Below are positions 1 through 10,300 of a DNA stretch of 64,000 nucleotides, in pieces. This DNA comes from Candidatus Endomicrobiellum cryptotermitis. GTDB taxonomy: Bacteria; Elusimicrobiota; Endomicrobiia; Endomicrobiales; Endomicrobiaceae. Both the position numbers and the translations under genes were made by a program. Under the pieces are notes generated by a model. The model had not been told where the DNA came from. It worked only from the letters and a program-made list of their open reading frames with translations, and made no database searches. Where the stretch lies: assembly GCA_031257835.1 (NCBI GenBank), contig JAIRNY010000020.1, positions 78,884-142,883 on the forward strand. The letters run 5' to 3'. Each line of letters begins with the position of its first letter. The stretch's first letter is position 1.

Positions 1-1044
1 ATACTTAACGTTTCTTGAGCAAGTAAAATTTGCTGTGGTTGCTGGGTTAACCATTTTAAAAAATCTATAGCTTTTTGTCTATTAACACTAGCTTTGTTTA
101 CATAAAAATATGTCCTTCCATCAATAAAACTTTTAACATCAACTTCTTTAGAAACTGGCGGTGGCAAAAAAACATCTAAGTTAATTTTCTCTTTACCTTC
201 TATATACATAGGTAATGCCCACGAACCGCCAAATATCCTTGCAACTTTCCTTAAAGAGAACTCTTTTTCTGCTTCATTGTTAGTCATATTCATTATACCT
301 AATGAAGGCGTAAAAAAATTATTGTCTTGCATATCTTTAAAAAGATTAAATATAGTAATCCATTTTTCACTTGTATATGGCCAGTTACCATATATTGTTT
401 GTAAAACACCATTTTCACCCAAAATAGACAATTCATACAATTTAGCAAAAGATCCCATAAACCAACCTTGAGCAAACCCACTAACAAAGGGCTTTATGTT
501 TGCTTTATTAATTTTTTCCAATCTCAATAAATTCTTGCCAGGTAGCAGGATGTTGTTGAGGGTTAAGACCTGCTTTAACGAATAAGTCTTTGTTGTAAAA
601 AATCATCAAAGATTGCATATCTAATGGAACACTATAAATTCCAGGTTCTATATTCCATTCATTTTTACTTTCCTAATAATCTTTTATTTTAATAGTGCTT
701 CAGAAAAAAATATTTCTCTCCAAGAACCTTCATTTAAATCTTTAGAAAGGTTAGCAACAATACCCTCTTGTATGAATGAAGCAACTTCTCTTTTATCTGC
801 TAAAGGATTAAAAATTTCTGGGAGTTCGTCAGAAGTTTGAGCTATTAATACTTTGTTTCTGTAAACATCTTTTGGATAATATTCTTTAAAAACTACTCTT
901 ATGCCAGTTTCCTGTAAATATTTTTTTGCAAGATTTTCAAAAGTTTACAGTAATATCAACTTGAGAACGTATAACACTTTTTCCACAAGAAACAAATAAA
1001 ACAAACATCAACGATAAACATATTATTTCTTTAAAATGACTCAT
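1..1044 (-). pseudogene. Degraded ABC sugar transporter family-1 solute-binding lipoprotein (truncated by window edge)
   Basis: Minus translation gives signal/lipobox MSHFKEIICLSLMFVLFVSCGKS and EWNIEPGIYSVPLDMQSLMIFYNKDLFVKAGLNPQQHPATWQEF, joined only across frameshifts near 940 and 670. Confidence 0.75.
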
Positions 1045-1071
1045 CGTTTTACTCCAATGTCATTATTTATT

Positions 1072-1737
1072 TTAACTATTTATTTTAGGATGGCGGATAT
1101 CCTTACCATGCACCATAAAAATAATGTCCTCACAAATATTTTTAGCATGGTCACCAATTCTTTCGATGCTTTTTGCAACAAAAATTAAATCTACAGCTTT
1201 TTGAATAACCTCAGGACTTGAAGAACTTACCATTATATTTTTAATATCGTCAATAACTTTATCTCTTAATTTATCGACTTCATCATCTTTTTTAAGTACT
1301 AAAAGAGCAAGATCAGTATCACTTGTGTTAAATGCTTTAATAGATTCTATAACCATATTCTCAACAGATAACACCATATTTGAAATATCCTCAAAAGACT
1401 TCAATTCTCCATATCTTATTAAATCTTTAGCCATTCTGCTAATATTTACAGCTTCATCACCCATTCTCTCAAGATCGCTATTAATTCTCATAGCAGAAGT
1501 AATAAACCTTAGATCAGTACCAACTGGTTGGTTTAATGCTATAAGTTTTAAGCATTTATCATCTATAACTATTTCTTGTATATTAACTTTTTTTTCTAAA
1601 GAATACGCTTTTTCTACTTGTTTTGAGTCTTCCCCTGAAAGTTCTCTAGAAGCAGCTCTAATCATCTCTTGAACAAGACTAGCCATATCAAGAAGACGAT
1701 TTTGCAAATCGTTCATTTCAATATCAAAATGACGCAT
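1072..1737 (-). CDS. phoU: Phosphate transport system regulator PhoU
   Basis: PhoU-type repeats (ERMGDEAVNIS, ERIGDHAKNICEDIIFMVHG); directly follows pst genes. Confidence 0.93.
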   Translation of the reverse strand: MRHFDIEMNDLQNRLLDMASLVQEMIRAASRELSGEDSKQVEKAYSLEKKVNIQEIVIDDKCLKLIALNQPVGTDLRFITSAMRINSDLERMGDEAVNISRMAKDLIRYGELKSFEDISNMVLSVENMVIESIKAFNTSDTDLALLVLKKDDEVDKLRDKVIDDIKNIMVSSSSPEVIQKAVDLIFVAKSIERIGDHAKNICEDIIFMVHGKDIRHPKINS

Positions 1738-1780
1738 AAATATCTCCTAAACGTAAGACTTTTTTAATTCAACTGCCAAA

Positions 1781-2536
1781 TTATCCAAATCTACCACTTA
1801 CATAATCATCTGTTTCTTTTTTAGACGGATTTGTAAAAATTTTGTCAGTTTTACTAAATTCTATAAGTTTGCCTAAAAGCATAAACGCTGTATCTTGAGA
1901 AATCCTAGCAGCCTGTTGCATGTTATGAGTAACTATTACAATCGTATAGTCATCTTTCAATCGTATCATCAACTCTTCTATTTCCCTTGTAGCAACAGGA
2001 TCTAAAGATGAACAAGGCTCATCTAACAAAATAATATGAGGAGCAACAGCAATGCCCCTTGCTATACAAAGCCTCTGTTGCTGTTCTAACGTTAAAGTAA
2101 GCGCTGATTTATGCAGCTTATCTTTCATATTATCCCACAACAATACAGATTTTAAACTCTTTTCAACTGTTTCATCGATAATTTCTTTACTTGATGCAAT
2201 TCTGTTAACCCTTAAACCAAAAGCAACGTTTTCATAAATTGAAATTGGAAATGGGTTAGGTCTTTGAAAAACCATACCAACATTTCTACGCAAAAAATCA
2301 ACATCGACATTGTCGTTGTAAATATTTACACCTTCTATATTTACTTCCCCTTCTGTTTTTACTCCTTCTATTGTATCATTAATTCTATTTATAGACCTCA
2401 ACAATGTAGATTTTCCACAACCAGACGGACCTATCATAGCTGTAATTCTCTTTTCTTCTATAGATATACTTATGTCTTTAAGAGCATGAAAGTTACCGTA
2501 ATAAAGATTAAAATTTTTTATTTCAATTTTTGACAT
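1781..2536 (-). CDS. pstB: PstB phosphate ABC ATPase, paralogue 1 (Walker A and H-loop intact, ABC signature degenerate LTLEQQQR)
   Basis: GPSGCGKST, VFQRPNPFPISIYENV, LLDEPCSSLDP, VTHNMQQAARISQ; signature reads LTLEQQQR. Confidence 0.92.
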   Translation of the reverse strand: MSKIEIKNFNLYYGNFHALKDISISIEEKRITAMIGPSGCGKSTLLRSINRINDTIEGVKTEGEVNIEGVNIYNDNVDVDFLRRNVGMVFQRPNPFPISIYENVAFGLRVNRIASSKEIIDETVEKSLKSVLLWDNMKDKLHKSALTLTLEQQQRLCIARGIAVAPHIILLDEPCSSLDPVATREIEELMIRLKDDYTIVIVTHNMQQAARISQDTAFMLLGKLIEFSKTDKIFTNPSKKETDDYVSGRFG

Positions 2537-3288
2537 TAGCCAAATCTTCCTGTTATATAATCTTCAGTTTGTTTTTCTTTTGGTGAAATAAATAATTTTT
2601 CTGTCTTATCAACCTCTATAAGTTTTCCCATAAGAAAAAAAGCAGTCCTGTCACTAACACGAGAAGCCTGTTTCACATTATTTGTTACAAGCAATATAGT
2701 ATACTTCCGTTTCAATTCTAACATAGACTCTTCAACTTTTGCGGTAGATATAGGGTCTAAACCTGAACAAGGCTCATCAAAAAGAATAACTTCAGGATCA
2801 ATAGCAAGGATCCTTGCTATACAAAGCCTTTGCTGTTGTCCTCCAGACATTTTCATCGCTGATGTATGTAATCTGTCTTTAACATCATTCCATAACGACG
2901 CATCTTTTAAAGATTGTTCTACAAGAATATCCATATCAGACTTTTTATTAACTAATCCAAGTCTTTTAGGAGCATATATAATATTGTTATATATACTCAT
3001 AGGAAGAGGAATAGGCATAGCAAAAAGCATGCTGACTCGCTTTCTTAAAAATTCCATATTCATATAAAAGATATTTTCTTCGTTAAGAAACACGTCACCA
3101 GTTCTTTTAAATGACACTTCCAAATCACTCATTCTGTTTAAAGTTCTTAAAAATGTCGTTTTACCACTGTTTGCAGGTCCTATTACACTCAAAATTTCAT
3201 TTTTTACAACGTTAATGGTCAAAGACTCCAAAACACACTTTTTGTTATAATAACAACTTAAATTTTTTATTTGAATTTTATCTACCAT
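2536..3288 (-). CDS. PstB-like phosphate ABC ATPase, paralogue 2 (signature intact MSGGQQQR, Q-loop and H-loop substituted)
   Basis: GPANSGKTT, LFDEPCSGLDP, MSGGQQQR; Q-loop LFAMPIPLP (Q to A), H-loop VTNNVKQA (H to N). Confidence 0.9.
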   Translation of the reverse strand: MVDKIQIKNLSCYYNKKCVLESLTINVVKNEILSVIGPANSGKTTFLRTLNRMSDLEVSFKRTGDVFLNEENIFYMNMEFLRKRVSMLFAMPIPLPMSIYNNIIYAPKRLGLVNKKSDMDILVEQSLKDASLWNDVKDRLHTSAMKMSGGQQQRLCIARILAIDPEVILFDEPCSGLDPISTAKVEESMLELKRKYTILLVTNNVKQASRVSDRTAFFLMGKLIEVDKTEKLFISPKEKQTEDYITGRFG

Positions 3289-4136
3289 TTTCTATGTTTC
3301 CTAAAATAAGCTCGTCCAAAAATTGCAACAAAGCTCATAGTTAAAACCATCATCATTAAAACTAAAGTCGTACCATATATAACATTCTTTGGCATATTAG
3401 GTATTTGTGTTGAAACAATATACAAATGGTAAGGCAAAGTCATTACTTGGTCAAATATTGAGTTTGGCAGATTAGGTACATAAAAAACTGCTACAGTAAA
3501 AAGTATAGGTGCAGTTTCCCCAGAAATCCTTGCAATACTAAGAATTGCTCCTGTTAAAATCCCAGGGAGCGCATTAGGAAGTACAACATATCTAATAGTC
3601 TGCCAACGAGTCACACCTAAAGATAAACTTGCTTCTCTAAAAGATTGAGGTACACTATTTAAAGCACCTTTAGCAGTAGTTATAATAACAGGAAGTTCCA
3701 TTATAGATAAAGTTAAAGCTCCAGCTATAATAGAAACACCCAGTTTTAAAAACATAACAAAAATTCCAAGGCCAAAAAGACCATAAACTACAGAAGGGAC
3801 TCCTGCTAAATTTACAATTGCAAGCTTGATTATCCTAGTAAGAAGATTATCTTTTGCATATTCGTTCAAATAAATTGCAGCACAAACACCTATGGGAAGA
3901 GTAATAATTATTGCACACACGACTATAGAAAAAGTACCTACTATTGCAGGAAGTATACCTCCAGCACGCATACCGTTTCTTGGCATAGAAGTTAAAAATT
4001 CCCAACTTATAGAAGAAGCCCCATTTTTTACAATAAAAAATATAATTACCAAAACTGGAATAATAGCTAGCATTGTTGCCATAAAAAGAAGTGTATATGA
4101 AAGTTTTTGAGACAATTTAGGATTAAGTTTTATCAT
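3282..4136 (-). CDS. pstA: Phosphate ABC transporter permease PstA
   Basis: Multi-TM permease with EAxxxLG loop (REASLSLGVTRWQTIRYVVLPNALPGILTG); operon position. Confidence 0.92.
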   Translation of the reverse strand: MIKLNPKLSQKLSYTLLFMATMLAIIPVLVIIFFIVKNGASSISWEFLTSMPRNGMRAGGILPAIVGTFSIVVCAIIITLPIGVCAAIYLNEYAKDNLLTRIIKLAIVNLAGVPSVVYGLFGLGIFVMFLKLGVSIIAGALTLSIMELPVIITTAKGALNSVPQSFREASLSLGVTRWQTIRYVVLPNALPGILTGAILSIARISGETAPILFTVAVFYVPNLPNSIFDQVMTLPYHLYIVSTQIPNMPKNVIYGTTLVLMMMVLTMSFVAIFGRAYFRKHRKW

Positions 4137-5002
4137 AAATTTTTATTTTTACCTAAAAATAAATCTGCTATAAAATTTACTATAAAAGTAATTAAAAAAA
4201 GCACTAGTCCTATTGCAAATAAAGACTTGTAATGCATACCACCACGTACAGTTTCACCCATTTCTGCAGCTATTGTGGAAGTCATTGTTCTTATTGGGTC
4301 AAAAATTGAGTGTGGCACATGAGCAGCATTCCCTGTTATCATCATAACAGCCATTGTTTCTCCTATTACTCTACCTATTCCAAGCATGATAGCGGCTATT
4401 ATTCCAGGCATTGCAGCTTTTAATACTATCCTTCTTAGTGTTTGCCACTTTGTAGCACCTAAGGCAAGAGCACCCTCTTTATATTGCCCAGGTACAGACC
4501 TTATAGCATCTTCAGATATAGTAACAATTGTAGGAACAGCCATAAAACCAAGCATTATAGAGCCAGAAAAGGCACTAAGTCCTGTTGGAAGATTAAAAAT
4601 ATTTTTAACTACAGGTACTATTGTTACCATTCCAACAAAGCCAATAACAACACTAGGGATTGCGGCCATAAGTTCAACTAGAGATTTTAGTATATCCCTA
4701 ACACCTTTAGGTGCAATTTCAGATATAAAGAGAGCAGTCATCACGCCAATTGGAACAGCTATTAAACAAGCTCCCAATGTAACCAAAACCGAACCACATA
4801 TTAAAGGCAGTATACCAAAAGACGGGATTTTAGAGTTTGGATACCAAAATTGGTTTGTAATAAATTTTATAAAACTAAAATCCTTAAAAAAAGACAAACC
4901 TTCTTTAAGTAAAAATGAAAAGATTAAAACAACAAAAATTATTGATAACATACCACATATAAAAATTATTGTTTCAATTATATAATCTAAAGACTTTCTC
5001 AT
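4133..5002 (-). CDS. pstC: Phosphate ABC transporter permease PstC
   Basis: Permease with KEGALALGATKWQTLRRIVLKAAMPGI; operon position. Confidence 0.92.
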   Translation of the reverse strand: MRKSLDYIIETIIFICGMLSIIFVVLIFSFLLKEGLSFFKDFSFIKFITNQFWYPNSKIPSFGILPLICGSVLVTLGACLIAVPIGVMTALFISEIAPKGVRDILKSLVELMAAIPSVVIGFVGMVTIVPVVKNIFNLPTGLSAFSGSIMLGFMAVPTIVTISEDAIRSVPGQYKEGALALGATKWQTLRRIVLKAAMPGIIAAIMLGIGRVIGETMAVMMITGNAAHVPHSIFDPIRTMTSTIAAEMGETVRGGMHYKSLFAIGLVLFLITFIVNFIADLFLGKNKNL

Positions 5003-5010
5003 TTTAAGTC

Positions 5011-5877
5011 CTAGTAATTCTTCTTAAGCGGAATAAAATCTGTATCAATAACAACTTTTTGACCTTCATTAGATAAAACATAATCAATAAATATTTCTAC
5101 TAAACCTTTAGGTTTTCCATCAGTGTACAAATATAAAGGCCTAGAAATTGGATAAGAACTATCAATAATTGTATCTGCTGTTGGATAAACATATTTATTG
5201 TTTTTATCTAAAGAAACAGATATTCCCTTTATTTTATTATTAACAAACCCCATGCCTACATATCCTAAAGCATTAGGGTTTTGTAAAACTTCATCATACA
5301 CAGCTTGAGATGACGACATCATTAAAGAATGTATAGTAAACTCATCAGAAGAATTTATATCATTATTTCTTATGACACGTTCCTTAAAAAACATATGAGT
5401 GCCAGAATTACTTTCTCGTGAAAGAACAACTATTGTTTTATCTTGACCACCCACTTCTTTCCAATTTGTAATTTTTGCCATAAAAATGTTTCTAAGTTCT
5501 GCTAAAGTCAATTTGCTTACAGGGTTATTTTTATTAACAATAACAACAAGCCCATCTAAACCTACTTTAAAACCTATAGGCTCAACATTATTTTGTTTAG
5601 CTAAAACAACTTCTTCCTCTCCTATTTCTCTAGAAGACATAGCAATATTACAAGTCTTATTTATTAAGGAAGCAAATCCTGTGCCAGAGCCACCACCTGT
5701 AACACTAATATTTAAATTTTGATGAGATTGTACAAAGTTTTCAGCCAAAACCTGTATAAGATTTATAATAGTATCAGATCCTTTTATCTGTATAGAATTT
5801 GTTTTAGCTTTATTATCATGCGCACAAGTAAAAAACAATGGAACAAACACTATAAAGCAGTAAACTAAATTTTTCAT
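5011..5877 (-). CDS. pstS: Phosphate-binding lipoprotein PstS
   Basis: Lipobox LFFTCAHD; IKGSDTIINLIQ, VTGGGSGTGFASL, SRESNSGTHMFFKE. Confidence 0.93.
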   Translation of the reverse strand: MKNLVYCFIVFVPLFFTCAHDNKAKTNSIQIKGSDTIINLIQVLAENFVQSHQNLNISVTGGGSGTGFASLINKTCNIAMSSREIGEEEVVLAKQNNVEPIGFKVGLDGLVVIVNKNNPVSKLTLAELRNIFMAKITNWKEVGGQDKTIVVLSRESNSGTHMFFKERVIRNNDINSSDEFTIHSLMMSSSQAVYDEVLQNPNALGYVGMGFVNNKIKGISVSLDKNNKYVYPTADTIIDSSYPISRPLYLYTDGKPKGLVEIFIDYVLSNEGQKVVIDTDFIPLKKNY

Positions 5878-7406
5878 TATTCCCATTCTATTGTCGCTGG
5901 TGGTTTATTAGAGATATCATAAACTACTCTGTTAATACCCTTAACTTCATTAATAATTCTTGAAGACATTCTTCCAAGTAATTCATAAGGCAACTTTACC
6001 CAATCTGCGGTCATCGCATCATCAGAACTTACAGCTCTTATAGCTATAACATATTCATAAGTTCTAGCATCACCCATTACTCCAACAGTTTTGACAGGCA
6101 ATATTATCGCAAATGATTGCCAAATTTTATCATAAAAACCAGCATTTATAATTTCTTCTACTACTATATTGTCTGCTTCTTTTAAAATATCTAACTTTTC
6201 TTGAGTTATTGCACCCACAGTTCTTACGGCTAAACCTGGCCCAGGGAAAGGTTGTCTATTTATAATTTCTACAGGAATTTTAAGTGCTAGTCCTAATAGT
6301 CTAACCTCATCTTTAAACAAAAATTTTAAAGGTTCTATTAGTTTTATTTTTATCTTTTCTGGAAGACCACCAACATTATGATGACTCTTAATCGGTAACT
6401 TTGTACCTTTTATAGAAGCACTTTCTATAATGTCAGGATAAATTGTACCCTGAAGTAAAAAGCCTATACCTTTAAGTTTTTTAGATTCTTTCTCAAAAAC
6501 ATCTATAAATGTTTTACCTATAATTTTCCTTTTCTGCTCAGGGTCAGTTACATCTTTAAGTTTTGATAAAAATATTTTTCTTGCATCAACAATTTTAAGA
6601 TTCTTACCAAATATTTTCCCAAAAACCTTTTTTACTCTTTGGCTTTCACCAAGCCTTTGAAGCCCATGATCAACATAAATACAAAAAAGTTGCTTTCCTA
6701 TAGCTTTATGCAACATAACTGCTGCAACTGAAGAATCTACCCCACCAGACAAAGCACATAAAACTTTACTTTTCCCTACTTGTTCTTTAATTTTTTTAAC
6801 TTCATCTACTATGTAAGACTTAATAGTCCAGTCCGGATTTGAACCACAAATTTTAAATATAAAGTTTTGGATAATTTTTTTGCCGTTTAGAGAATGTTTT
6901 ACTTCTGGATGAAACTGTACGCCATAAATATTTTTTGAAATATTTTCAATAGCTGCATAAGGTGAATTGCCAGATTTTGCAGTAACTTTAAAATCTTTTG
7001 GCATTTTTGAGAGTTTGTCACCATGACTCATCCACAGAACTTCTTTTGAACTCAAACCATCAAACAAGCAGCAGTGGCAATTTATGTTAACGTTTGCAAG
7101 ACCAAACTCTCTGTGTTTTGATGGGACAACTCTACCACCTAAATGTTGTGCAATAAGCTGCATACCATAGCAAATACCTAAAATAGGTACACCTAATTGC
7201 CAAATTTTTTGATCAGGCCAAGGAGCATTTTTAGAATAAACACTACTATGGCCACCTGAGAGAATTATACCCACCACATTCTTTAAATCTAAAAAAGAAT
7301 CTAAGGACTCATTTCCTGGATATATCTGGCAATAAACTTTTTCTTCTCTTATACGTCTTGCAATTAATTGCGTGTATTGAGAACCAAAATCTAATATTAA
7401 AATCAT
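5877..7406 (-). CDS. guaA: GMP synthase (glutamine-hydrolysing)
   Basis: GICYGMQ, FHPEVKHS, ALSGGVDSSVAAVML, RQPFPGPGLAVR, KPPATIEWE C-terminus. Confidence 0.97.
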   Translation of the reverse strand: MILILDFGSQYTQLIARRIREEKVYCQIYPGNESLDSFLDLKNVVGIILSGGHSSVYSKNAPWPDQKIWQLGVPILGICYGMQLIAQHLGGRVVPSKHREFGLANVNINCHCCLFDGLSSKEVLWMSHGDKLSKMPKDFKVTAKSGNSPYAAIENISKNIYGVQFHPEVKHSLNGKKIIQNFIFKICGSNPDWTIKSYIVDEVKKIKEQVGKSKVLCALSGGVDSSVAAVMLHKAIGKQLFCIYVDHGLQRLGESQRVKKVFGKIFGKNLKIVDARKIFLSKLKDVTDPEQKRKIIGKTFIDVFEKESKKLKGIGFLLQGTIYPDIIESASIKGTKLPIKSHHNVGGLPEKIKIKLIEPLKFLFKDEVRLLGLALKIPVEIINRQPFPGPGLAVRTVGAITQEKLDILKEADNIVVEEIINAGFYDKIWQSFAIILPVKTVGVMGDARTYEYVIAIRAVSSDDAMTADWVKLPYELLGRMSSRIINEVKGINRVVYDISNKPPATIEWE

Positions 7407-7442
7407 TGTCATCCTCTACATTTAGTAGGCCATTACATTGTA

Positions 7443-7991
7443 TCAAATTTTTGCCTGAGTTATAGTTTTTTGAGCTTGATACTTACCCTTTCTATCTGCA
7501 TAGGAAACTTCGCAAGTCTCACTTGCTTGTAAAAATAATATTTGCGCTATTCCTTCATTAGCATAAACTTTTACTGGCAAAGTCGTTGTGTTTGCTATAG
7601 AAAGTGTAGCATACCCTTCCCATTGTGGCTCAAAAGGGGTAATATTTACAAAAATACCACATCTTGCATAAGTTGACTTTCCAAACGCTATTGTAACAAT
7701 GTCCCTAGGTATTCTAAAGTATTCTACTGTTTTACCTAAAACAGTAGAATCTGGAGCTACTTCTATAAAGTCTTCAACTACAAGAGGGTTAAATATATCT
7801 ACAGCATTTTTAGGATCAAGAATATTAACATTTCTGTTCATAATCATAAACTCATTTGAAACACGCATATCATACCCATACGAAGAAGTTCCAAAAGAAA
7901 TGTTTCCTTCTCTAACTTGATTTGGCTCAAAAGGCTTTATTAATTCTTGTTCTAAAGCCATTTTTTTTATCCATTTATCATTTTTAACCAT
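7443..7991 (-). CDS. dcd: dCTP deaminase
   Basis: [45 protein letters not shown]. Confidence 0.93.
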   Translation of the reverse strand: MVKNDKWIKKMALEQELIKPFEPNQVREGNISFGTSSYGYDMRVSNEFMIMNRNVNILDPKNAVDIFNPLVVEDFIEVAPDSTVLGKTVEYFRIPRDIVTIAFGKSTYARCGIFVNITPFEPQWEGYATLSIANTTTLPVKVYANEGIAQILFLQASETCEVSYADRKGKYQAQKTITQAKI

Positions 7992-8000
7992 TATATCCTC

Positions 8001-10280
8001 TTAAAAACACTTAGAATATCCACATTCTCTACAGACTACACAACCTTCAGAAAAAGTCAACATCTCTCCACATTCAGGACATTGTGGACAAGCACCAGAC
8101 ATATTTGCATCAGGGTCAGAAGAATATTGTTTTTTTTTTAAAGAGTTAGACACTGTTTCTTGCGTAAATAAATCCGGTGACATTTTTTCTTTATTATAAG
8201 CTTCTAACGCTTTTGCAACTGCATCTGCACAAGACAAAATAGCCCCACTTTCTGCAAGTGTAGGAGAAGGGCATCTTATTCCTTTTATTTGCTCTATAAT
8301 TGCTTGTTGATCAACACCAGAACTCAATGCTAAAGAAATTAAACGACTTATAGCTTCAGCTTGTGAAGATATACACCCTCCAGACTTTCCAAGTTGAGTA
8401 AATACTTCACATACACCATCATCATCTTCGTTTACTGTCACATACATTTTTCCACATCCAGTGCGCATAAGAAATGTAAAACCAACTGTTCTATTTGGAC
8501 GAACCCTAGGCTTTGCTTCCTTTGTTGATTGCAGTCCATCTTTTTTATTTGCAATATTTAAAACTTGTACTTCTCTACTTCCATCGCGATAAACAGTAAC
8601 ACCTTTACATCCCATTTTATAAGAAAGAATATAAACTTTTCTTACATCTTCTTTTGTAGCACTATTTGGAAAATTTACAGTCTTTGAAACAGCATTATCT
8701 GTAAATTTCTGAAAAGCAGCTTGCATCTTCACATGACTTTCCGGAGAAATATCATGTGATGTAATAAATATTTTTCTTATATCTTCAGGAATTTCAACAA
8801 AATTTTGAATACTCCCTTTTTGAGCAATCTTATCCATAAGTTCTTTAGAATAAAAGCCTTTTTCTCTTGCTATTTTTTCAAAATATGGGTTAATTTCATA
8901 CATTTCTTCATTATCTAAACATTGTGCTCTTTTGTAAACAAGCGCAAAAATAGGCTCTATCCCCCCTGAAGCAGAAGCAATAATACCAATGGTTCCAGTT
9001 GGAGCTATAGTGGTAGTTGTAGCATTTCTCATAAGTTTTCCATCTGAATAAACACTATTGTTAAAATTTATAAAAGCTCCTCTTTTCGTTGCTAACTCCT
9101 GCGAAAAAAGATGAGATTTACTTTGAATAAAGCACATAAGTTTTTCTGCTAAATTTAAAGAATCCTGGCTACCATAAGCAATCCCTAAACTCAAAAGCAT
9201 ATCAGCCCACCCCATCACACCAAGGCCTATCTTTCTATTAGAACGAGTAACTTCGTCTATTTTTTCTATGGGATAATTATTCATATCTATAACACTATCT
9301 AAGAAATGGACAGCAGTTTTAATTATTTTTTCTAATCTCTCCCAATCAACACCTTTATTAGTTACGAAATGTCCCAAATTAATAGAACCTAAGTTACAAG
9401 ATTCATAAGGAAGTAAAGGTTGCTCACCACAAGGATTTGTAGCTTCTATTTTACCTATTTTTGGAGTAGGATTTTTATCATTTATAGTATCGATAAAAAC
9501 TACGCCTGGCTCACCATTTTTCCAAGATTGCTCAACAATTTTATTAAAAACCGCTCTTGCACTTAAAACCCCCGAACTTTTGCCATTTCTTGGATTATAC
9601 AGATTATAATCTGTATTACTTTCTAATGCATCCATAAACTCTTTTGTTATAGCAACAGATATATTGAAGTTATTTAAACTATCATTTTTATCTTTACAAG
9701 ATATAAACTCTAAAATATCAGGATGATCTATACGAAGCATACCCATATTTGCTCCCCGTCTAGTACCACCTTGCTTTATAGCCTCTGTAGCAGAGTTAAA
9801 AACTTGTATAAAAGATACCGGACCTGAAGAGACACCACAAGTAGTTCTTACAACATCCTTGTTAGGGCGAAGTCTGGAAAAAGAAAAGCCTGTTCCTCCT
9901 CCAGATTTATGTATAAGAGCAGTATTTTTTAAAGTTTCAAAAATAGAATCCATAGAATCTTCTACTGGCAAAACAAAACATGCAGACAATTGCTGTAAAT
10001 GTCTACCTGCGTTCATTAACGTCGGAGAATTTGGCAAAAAATCTAAATCTGCCATTGCAAAATAAAATTCTTTTACAGTTACATTAATATTAACATTTTT
10101 ATCATAGTTAGTATCTGCTTTAGCAATGTTGTAGGCAACTCTAAAAAATAAATCTTCAGGGGTTTCAATTATATTTCCTTTCTCATCCTTTTTTAAATAA
10201 CGTTTTTGTAAAACTGTTAAAGCATTTTTTTCTAACTTTATTTTGTAATTTAGCAAATCATTTAATTTACTATTTGCCAT
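8001..10280 (-). CDS. nrdJ: Adenosylcobalamin-dependent ribonucleotide reductase (class II)
   Basis: NSPTLMNAGR, GGGTGFSFSRLRP, NPCGEQPLLPYESCNLGSINL; C-terminal Cys motif CPECGEMLTFSEGCVVCRECGYSKC. Confidence 0.93.
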   Translation of the reverse strand: MANSKLNDLLNYKIKLEKNALTVLQKRYLKKDEKGNIIETPEDLFFRVAYNIAKADTNYDKNVNINVTVKEFYFAMADLDFLPNSPTLMNAGRHLQQLSACFVLPVEDSMDSIFETLKNTALIHKSGGGTGFSFSRLRPNKDVVRTTCGVSSGPVSFIQVFNSATEAIKQGGTRRGANMGMLRIDHPDILEFISCKDKNDSLNNFNISVAITKEFMDALESNTDYNLYNPRNGKSSGVLSARAVFNKIVEQSWKNGEPGVVFIDTINDKNPTPKIGKIEATNPCGEQPLLPYESCNLGSINLGHFVTNKGVDWERLEKIIKTAVHFLDSVIDMNNYPIEKIDEVTRSNRKIGLGVMGWADMLLSLGIAYGSQDSLNLAEKLMCFIQSKSHLFSQELATKRGAFINFNNSVYSDGKLMRNATTTTIAPTGTIGIIASASGGIEPIFALVYKRAQCLDNEEMYEINPYFEKIAREKGFYSKELMDKIAQKGSIQNFVEIPEDIRKIFITSHDISPESHVKMQAAFQKFTDNAVSKTVNFPNSATKEDVRKVYILSYKMGCKGVTVYRDGSREVQVLNIANKKDGLQSTKEAKPRVRPNRTVGFTFLMRTGCGKMYVTVNEDDDGVCEVFTQLGKSGGCISSQAEAISRLISLALSSGVDQQAIIEQIKGIRCPSPTLAESGAILSCADAVAKALEAYNKEKMSPDLFTQETVSNSLKKKQYSSDPDANMSGACPQCPECGEMLTFSEGCVVCRECGYSKCF

Positions 10281-10300
10281 TGAAAAACTCCCTTAAGTAC

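Noticed and set aside
4386-4985. 199-aa plus ORF opposite pstC
   Set aside because: Antisense shadow of a strongly conserved gene; same for other plus ORFs in 1-30 kb such as 1325-1672, 13153-13404, 18483-18917.
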